Below are positions 40,319 through 45,509 of a stretch of DNA of 45,509 bases, piece after piece. Below the pieces are notes generated by a model, which saw nothing but the letters and a program-made list of their open reading frames with translations, was not told where the DNA came from and made no database searches. This stretch comes from Promicromonospora citrea (GTDB lineage Bacteria; Actinomycetota; Actinomycetes; Actinomycetales; Cellulomonadaceae): NCBI RefSeq assembly GCF_013004695.1, contig NZ_JABEMG010000023.1:1-45509 (forward strand). The letters run 5' to 3'. The number at the start of each line of letters is the position of its first letter. Position 1 is the first letter of the stretch. The position numbers and the translations under genes were made by a program.

Positions 40319-41251
40319 TCAGTCCTGGACCTCCAGCAGGCGGCGCCGTGCGCGCACCATCGCGGCGCCGGCCGCGGTGAGGCCGAGCGCCAGGGCGGCC
40401 GCACCGGCGGCCTGACCGCCGGTCTCCGCGAGCGCGCCGGGGGCCGTGGCCTCGCCGTCGGCACCGATCGGCGCCAGCGGGTCGGGGCCGCCCGTGCCGG
40501 GGCCGTTGCCGATCGGCACGATGCCGCCGTCGGAACCGTCGCCGCCGTCACCGCCGCCGGGGCCGCCCGGGCCGCCGGGGCCCGGGTCGCCGCCACCGGG
40601 GTTGTCGGCGAACGACGGGCTCTCGAGCAGGTCGTCCACGGCACCGCCGTCGCCGCCCACGCCGTCGACGACGCCGGGCAGGTTGCCGCTGCCGAGGTTC
40701 TCCCCGATCGAGCCGACGTCGTCGAGGATCTCGTCGGCCACGTTGTCGAGCACGCCCTGCTCGGGGGCGTCCGCGCCCAGCACGTCGTCCACGGCGCCGT
40801 TCTCGCCGGCCACCGCGTCGACGGCGCCGGTCACGCCGCCCACGACGTCCTCCACCGGGCCGCCCGCGTTGCGGGAGTCGCTCTTCAGGGCCGGCGTCGA
40901 CGCCGTGGCACCGCCGGTCACGCCGGTGACCACGTCCTCGACCGCGCCGTCCTGGCCCGCCACGGAGTCGACCACGCCGGTGACGCCCTTGACGGTGTCG
41001 TCGACGGCGCCGTCCTTCGTCGTGACCTGGCCGACGGTCTCACCGACCTGGGTGAGCGTGGTGTCCACGACGCCGTGCTCGCCGACGACCGCGTCCACGG
41101 TGCCGGTCAGCAGCCCGCCCAGCCCGCTCTGCGTCTGCTCGGCCGCCCGACCGGCCTCGTCGGCCGCCGTCGCGGACATCGTGCCCGCGACGAGCAGCCC
41201 GCCCGCGACGAGCGCGGACGGGAGCGCGCGGCTCACGAGCTTCCTCTTCAT
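40319..41251 (-). CDS. Cell-wall-anchored (LAxTG, sortase) repeat protein
   Basis: A 310-residue secreted protein. A signal peptide is at residues 1-30 (basic start, hydrophobic core, SATAA). Residues 45-210 hold imperfect repeats around the unit GAVDDxVxGVTGxVDxVAGxx (for example 80-100, 131-150, and shorter copies at 48-66, 101-114, 151-160 and 202-210). A Gly/Pro/Asp-rich low-complexity stretch is near 218-262. The C-terminus has LAETG (274-278), a hydrophobic helix and RARRR tail, the sortase-type sorting signal, most like class E LAxTG. It is divergent from a Ser/Thr kinase at 41359. Start ATG at 41251; GGGGGA lies four bases before it. Confidence 0.86.
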   Translation of the reverse strand: MKRKLVSRALPSALVAGGLLVAGTMSATAADEAGRAAEQTQSGLGGLLTGTVDAVVGEHGVVDTTLTQVGETVGQVTTKDGAVDDTVKGVTGVVDSVAGQDGAVEDVVTGVTGGATASTPALKSDSRNAGGPVEDVVGGVTGAVDAVAGENGAVDDVLGADAPEQGVLDNVADEILDDVGSIGENLGSGNLPGVVDGVGGDGGAVDDLLESPSFADNPGGGDPGPGGPGGPGGGDGGDGSDGGIVPIGNGPGTGGPDPLAPIGADGEATAPGALAETGGQAAGAAALALGLTAAGAAMVRARRRLLEVQD

Positions 41252-41285
41252 GCGTCCCCCTGTGTCTGAGATGTCTGGGTACTGA

Positions 41286-41295
41286 TCTCCGGAGA
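41286..41295. promoter_or_regulatory. Palindrome TCTCCGGAGA between LAxTG gene and kinase gene
   Basis: A perfect 10-bp palindrome in the 107-bp divergent gap. It lies within a longer imperfect repeat GATCTCCGGAGAAGATC. No regulator is adjacent, so this is only a candidate site. Confidence 0.25.
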
Positions 41296-41346
41296 AGATC
41301 GCGCTCCACACTGGCGGACTTGTCGGGTGAATTCAAGGAAATCCGG

Positions 41347-41352
41347 TATGTT
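41347..41352 (+). promoter_or_regulatory. -10 element (TATGTT) directly before second kinase start
   Basis: TATGTT is followed by TCCACC (six bases) and the ATG at 41359. This spacing puts transcription start on the initiation codon, so the mRNA may be leaderless. No Shine-Dalgarno is present near the ATG. Confidence 0.45.
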
Positions 41353-41358
41353 TCCACC

Positions 41359-43023
41359 ATGATCGCGCCAGGCTCAGGGGAAGCCCCGCAGATCCATCCG
41401 CTCGACTCGAACGACCCGCGGGAGCTGGGCGGTTACCAGCTTCTCGGGCGCATCGGCGCCGGCGGCATGGGAGTGGTCTACCTCGCCGAGACCCGTACCG
41501 GACGCAAGCTCGCGATGAAGGCCATCCTCAAGGAGTACGTGCAGGACCCCGAGTTCCGCACGCGCTTCCGCCGCGAGGCCGCCGCCGCCATGAAGGTGCG
41601 GGGCCGCTTCCTCGCCACGCTGATCGACGCCGACCCGGACGGCGACCAGCCCTGGATGGCCGTCGAGTACGTCGAGGGACCGTCGCTGACCGCCGTCGTG
41701 CAGGCCGGCGGCCCGCTGCCCGAGCAGGACGTGCGGCGCGTGCTCGCGGGCGTCGCCGAGGCGCTGCGCGCGGTGCACCAGGCGGGCATCGTGCACCGCG
41801 ACCTCAAGCCCTCCAACATCCTGCTCGGCCAGGAGGGGCCGTTCGTCATCGATTTCGGCATCGCGCAGGCGTCGGACTCGACGGCGCTGACCCGCACCGG
41901 GCTCAAGGTCGGCACGCCGTCGTTCATGGCCCCCGAGCAGGTGCGCGGCAGCCTGTCCACGCCCGCGGCCGACGTCTGGGCGCTCGGCGCCGTCGCGCTC
42001 TACGCCGCGACCGGGCAGCGCGCGTTCGGCGAGGGCGACACCACCGTCGTCTACTACCGCGTGGTGCACGAGGAGCCGGACCTCGGCGCGTGCCCCGCGT
42101 GGCTGCTCCCCCTGGTGCGCGCGTGCCTCGCCAAGGACCCGGACGACCGGCCGAGCCTGCAGGAGGTGCTGGACTTCGTCAACGAGGTGCCGGCGGACCT
42201 GCGCACCGCGACGACGAAGATCGTCCCGGGTCCGGACGTCGCCGCCCCCGGTCCGGACGACGACGCGACCGCCCTGCGCGACGACGACGCGACGGCGCTC
42301 CGCGCGGACCCGACGGGCGGCAGCGACAGCACGGGCGGCAGCGACGACGACGCCCCGACCGTGGTCAAGGTCCCCGCCGCACGGGCCGCCGCCGAGCCGA
42401 CGACGCCGGAGCCCGCCGCCGCGTCCGGGGCCGCTACCGGCGCCGCCCGCCGCGGTCTGTGGCGGCGGCCGATCACCTGGGTCGCCGCGGCGGCGCTCGT
42501 GCTCGTGGTCGGGGCCGGGGCGACCGCGATCAGCCTGGGTCTGCCGACGGGCGTGCCGGAGGGCGGGCCGGTGTCGCCGTCCGCGTCGCCCTCGCCGTCC
42601 GCCGCGATCGACGAGTGCCTGGTGGGCCGCTGGCAGCTCGACGAGCTGAGCGCCCAGGTCGAGGTCAACGCCGAGCTCACGCTCGACGCGACCGGCTTCG
42701 AGGGTCGGGTCACCGAGTTCCGGCCGGACGGCACCCAGCTCGTGCACTACGACGACGCCGAGCCGCTGCGCGCCCCCACCTCCGCGGGCGAGTACACCGA
42801 GACGTGGACCGGCACCGCCGTCTACCCGGTGCGGACCGAGGACGGCGTGCTCACCACGACCGGCGTCGACCACAGCGACATCCGCGTGGTCAAGGCCCTC
42901 GGGGACCGGACGCAGGAGTACCAGCCCTCGAGCGGCACCCCCCGCGTCCGCTACACGTGCGACGAGACGACGTACACCGAGACCACGGAGGGCTACGAGG
43001 CCACCTACACCCGCCTCCCCTGA
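41359..43023 (+). CDS. Transmembrane Ser/Thr protein kinase, paralogue of the 16817 kinase
   Basis: A 554-residue kinase. Domain at about residues 25-275: GRIGAGGMGVVYLA, K54, HRDLKPSN with D148, DFG 165-167, activation loop TRTGLKVGTPSFMAPEQ. A juxtamembrane linker repeats DDDATALR twice (about 300-315), then has an acidic Gly/Ser-rich repeat, and one membrane helix at about 372-393. The extracellular part (about 410-554) starts with a short Pro/Ser tract, then ECLVGRWQLDEL and later TYTETTEGYEATYTRL; it resembles no domain I know. I chose the ATG at 41359 over a TTG at 41320. The domain plan matches the kinase at 16817, but the outer domains differ, which suggests different ligands. Confidence 0.92.
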   Translation: MIAPGSGEAPQIHPLDSNDPRELGGYQLLGRIGAGGMGVVYLAETRTGRKLAMKAILKEYVQDPEFRTRFRREAAAAMKVRGRFLATLIDADPDGDQPWMAVEYVEGPSLTAVVQAGGPLPEQDVRRVLAGVAEALRAVHQAGIVHRDLKPSNILLGQEGPFVIDFGIAQASDSTALTRTGLKVGTPSFMAPEQVRGSLSTPAADVWALGAVALYAATGQRAFGEGDTTVVYYRVVHEEPDLGACPAWLLPLVRACLAKDPDDRPSLQEVLDFVNEVPADLRTATTKIVPGPDVAAPGPDDDATALRDDDATALRADPTGGSDSTGGSDDDAPTVVKVPAARAAAEPTTPEPAAASGAATGAARRGLWRRPITWVAAAALVLVVGAGATAISLGLPTGVPEGGPVSPSASPSPSAAIDECLVGRWQLDELSAQVEVNAELTLDATGFEGRVTEFRPDGTQLVHYDDAEPLRAPTSAGEYTETWTGTAVYPVRTEDGVLTTTGVDHSDIRVVKALGDRTQEYQPSSGTPRVRYTCDETTYTETTEGYEATYTRLP

Positions 43024-43043
43024 CCCCGCAGACGCCGGCTGCG

Positions 43044-43050
<7 letters not shown>
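43020..43050. terminator. Bidirectional terminator hairpin, 12-bp stem including the kinase stop codon
   Basis: Arms 43020-43031 (CTGACCCCGCAG) and 43039-43050 (CTGCGGGGTCAG) pair perfectly around a 7-base loop. The kinase stop TGA (43021-43023) is inside the left arm. The convergent leuA stops at 43068. Confidence 0.8.
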
Positions 43051-45012
<1,962 letters not shown>

Positions 45013-45018
45013 GCCGCC

Positions 45019-45024
45019 ACTGTA
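45019..45024 (-). promoter_or_regulatory. -10 element (TACAGT) of the leuA leader
   Basis: TACAGT on the minus strand (45024-45019) is followed by six bases and the leader GTG. This spacing suggests transcription from the G of GTG. A -35 element is not clear in the G-rich upstream sequence. Confidence 0.5.
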
Positions 45025-45043
45025 CCCCCGCCCGGGGCCGGGA

Positions 45044-45100
45044 CGCCCACCCCGCCCAGGATCCGGACCGGTGGCCGGACCGGCGTGAGCGGGGTGGGCG
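45044..45100. terminator. Hairpin with 12-bp perfect arms after the leucine-rich-repeat-variant gene
   Basis: CGCCCACCCCGC (45044-45055) and GCGGGGTGGGCG (45089-45100) are perfect complements around a 33-base loop with repeated CCGGACCGG units. It lies five bases after the minus-strand gene that stops at 45105, ahead of the leuA promoter, so it would end that gene and isolate leuA. Confidence 0.65.
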
Positions 45101-45104
45101 GCGT

Positions 45105-45509
45105 TCAGCGGCGGCTGCGGAGGGCCGCGTCGACCTGGGGGTCGCCCAGGGCGCCGAGCCAGTCCAGCAGCGCCGGGTACGTCGAGGGGTTGGCGGCGAC
45201 CTGCGGGCGCAGGTGCGGTGCCTCCTGCACGATCCGGGCCAGGTCCGCGAGCGGCGTGGCGGGGTCGAGCGCGACCGCCGCCGTCCACCGGCTGCCCCCG
45301 ACGGGCGGCAGCACGGCGGTGTTCCCCGCCTGTGCGGCCTCGGCGGCGGGCTGCTGCACCTGCCCGACGACGACGGGGCGCGTGACCTGCTCCTGCTGCG
45401 CGGCGGGCTGGGCCGCCTGCTGACCCGTGGTCGGGCGCAGCCGCGCCGTCTGCCGGCCGGAGGCCACCCGCTGCACGTGCGCGCCGGGGTGCGCGGCCGC
45501 GGGCTGGAC
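45105..45509 (-). CDS. Leucine-rich-repeat-variant protein, C-terminal part, truncated by window edge
   Basis: The frame is open from the window edge to a stop at 45105, giving 134 residues with no credible start inside, so the gene begins beyond the window. A Gln/Ala/Pro-rich, low-complexity region (QQAAQPAAQQEQV) leads to a repeat ALDPATPLADLARIVQEAPHLRPQVAANPSTYPALLDWLGALGDPQVDAALRSR at the end. This matches the variant leucine-rich repeat motif seen in many actinobacterial proteins. Function is unknown; the repeat is thought to bind proteins or peptides. No membrane helix is visible in this part. Confidence 0.7.
   Translation of the reverse strand, partial: VQPAAAHPGAHVQRVASGRQTARLRPTTGQQAAQPAAQQEQVTRPVVVGQVQQPAAEAAQAGNTAVLPPVGGSRWTAAVALDPATPLADLARIVQEAPHLRPQVAANPSTYPALLDWLGALGDPQVDAALRSRR

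Overview
The window is about 45.5 kb of very GC-rich DNA with strong third-position G/C bias, frequent GTG starts and dense, often overlapping gene pairs. Gene content (LacI/malEFG, IdeR- and Zur-type boxes, PknB-like kinases, DUF2637-like protein, LAxTG wall protein, dimeric glyS, leuA with a leucine-codon leader) points to an actinobacterium of the order Micrococcales, probably near Cellulomonas, Cellulosimicrobium or Promicromonosporaceae. I place it from family content only, without a search. No rRNA, tRNA, CRISPR array, insertion sequence or prophage was found. It reads as ordinary chromosome with a few accessory patches.

Layout. 1-927: a partial AraC-type regulator divergent from a VOC protein. 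938-2416: dGTPase and a DUF4236 microprotein. 2492-5757: LuxR response regulator, histidine kinase, ABC-2 permease and ATPase in one translationally coupled operon. 5871-12651: a maltose/maltodextrin locus (malG, malF, malE on the minus strand; a divergent LacI regulator; then a GH13 alpha-glucosidase) with three matching LacI-type operators. 12653-15412: arginine deiminase and arginine/ornithine antiporter. 15556-16746: dusB. 16817-18607: transmembrane Ser/Thr kinase. 18734-19906: orphan DUF2637-like membrane protein ending in a helix-turn-helix. 19974-24159: FAD oxidoreductase, HglS and an ALDH7-type dehydrogenase, the gene set of the pipecolate/2-oxoadipate branch of lysine catabolism. 24220-27264: zur-znuB-znuC-znuA under a Zur-controlled promoter.

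27410-30698: glyS, an XRE-type regulator, about 550 bp without a gene that holds small repeats, and a secreted lysine-rich protein. 30797-34844: iron-siderophore ABC uptake with two IdeR/DtxR-type boxes. 34894-37107: uppS, recO and a membrane protein of unknown function. 37184-40234: a CydB-like membrane protein, a TetR/EamA divergent pair, and a DUF3626 gene that overlaps the EamA gene tail-to-tail. 40319-43023: LAxTG wall-anchored protein divergent from a second transmembrane kinase, a paralogue of the first. 43068-45012: leuA with its leader peptide and a putative translational attenuator. 45105-45509: the 3' part of a leucine-rich-repeat-variant protein.

The best regulatory observation is the leuA leader. 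A 15-codon peptide with four Leu codons encodes, in its Leu codons, a 9-nt perfect complement of the leuA Shine-Dalgarno region. The same leader contains an 11-bp hairpin whose loop can form a pseudoknot downstream. Other observations worth checking are a leaderless znuA promoter overlaid by two Zur boxes, several starts exactly six or seven bases after a -10 element, the lysine-catabolic trio, conserved D-x-T-x-L-R motifs in both kinases, and an antisense overlap of two coding genes. I did not see a wholly unknown multi-gene system.
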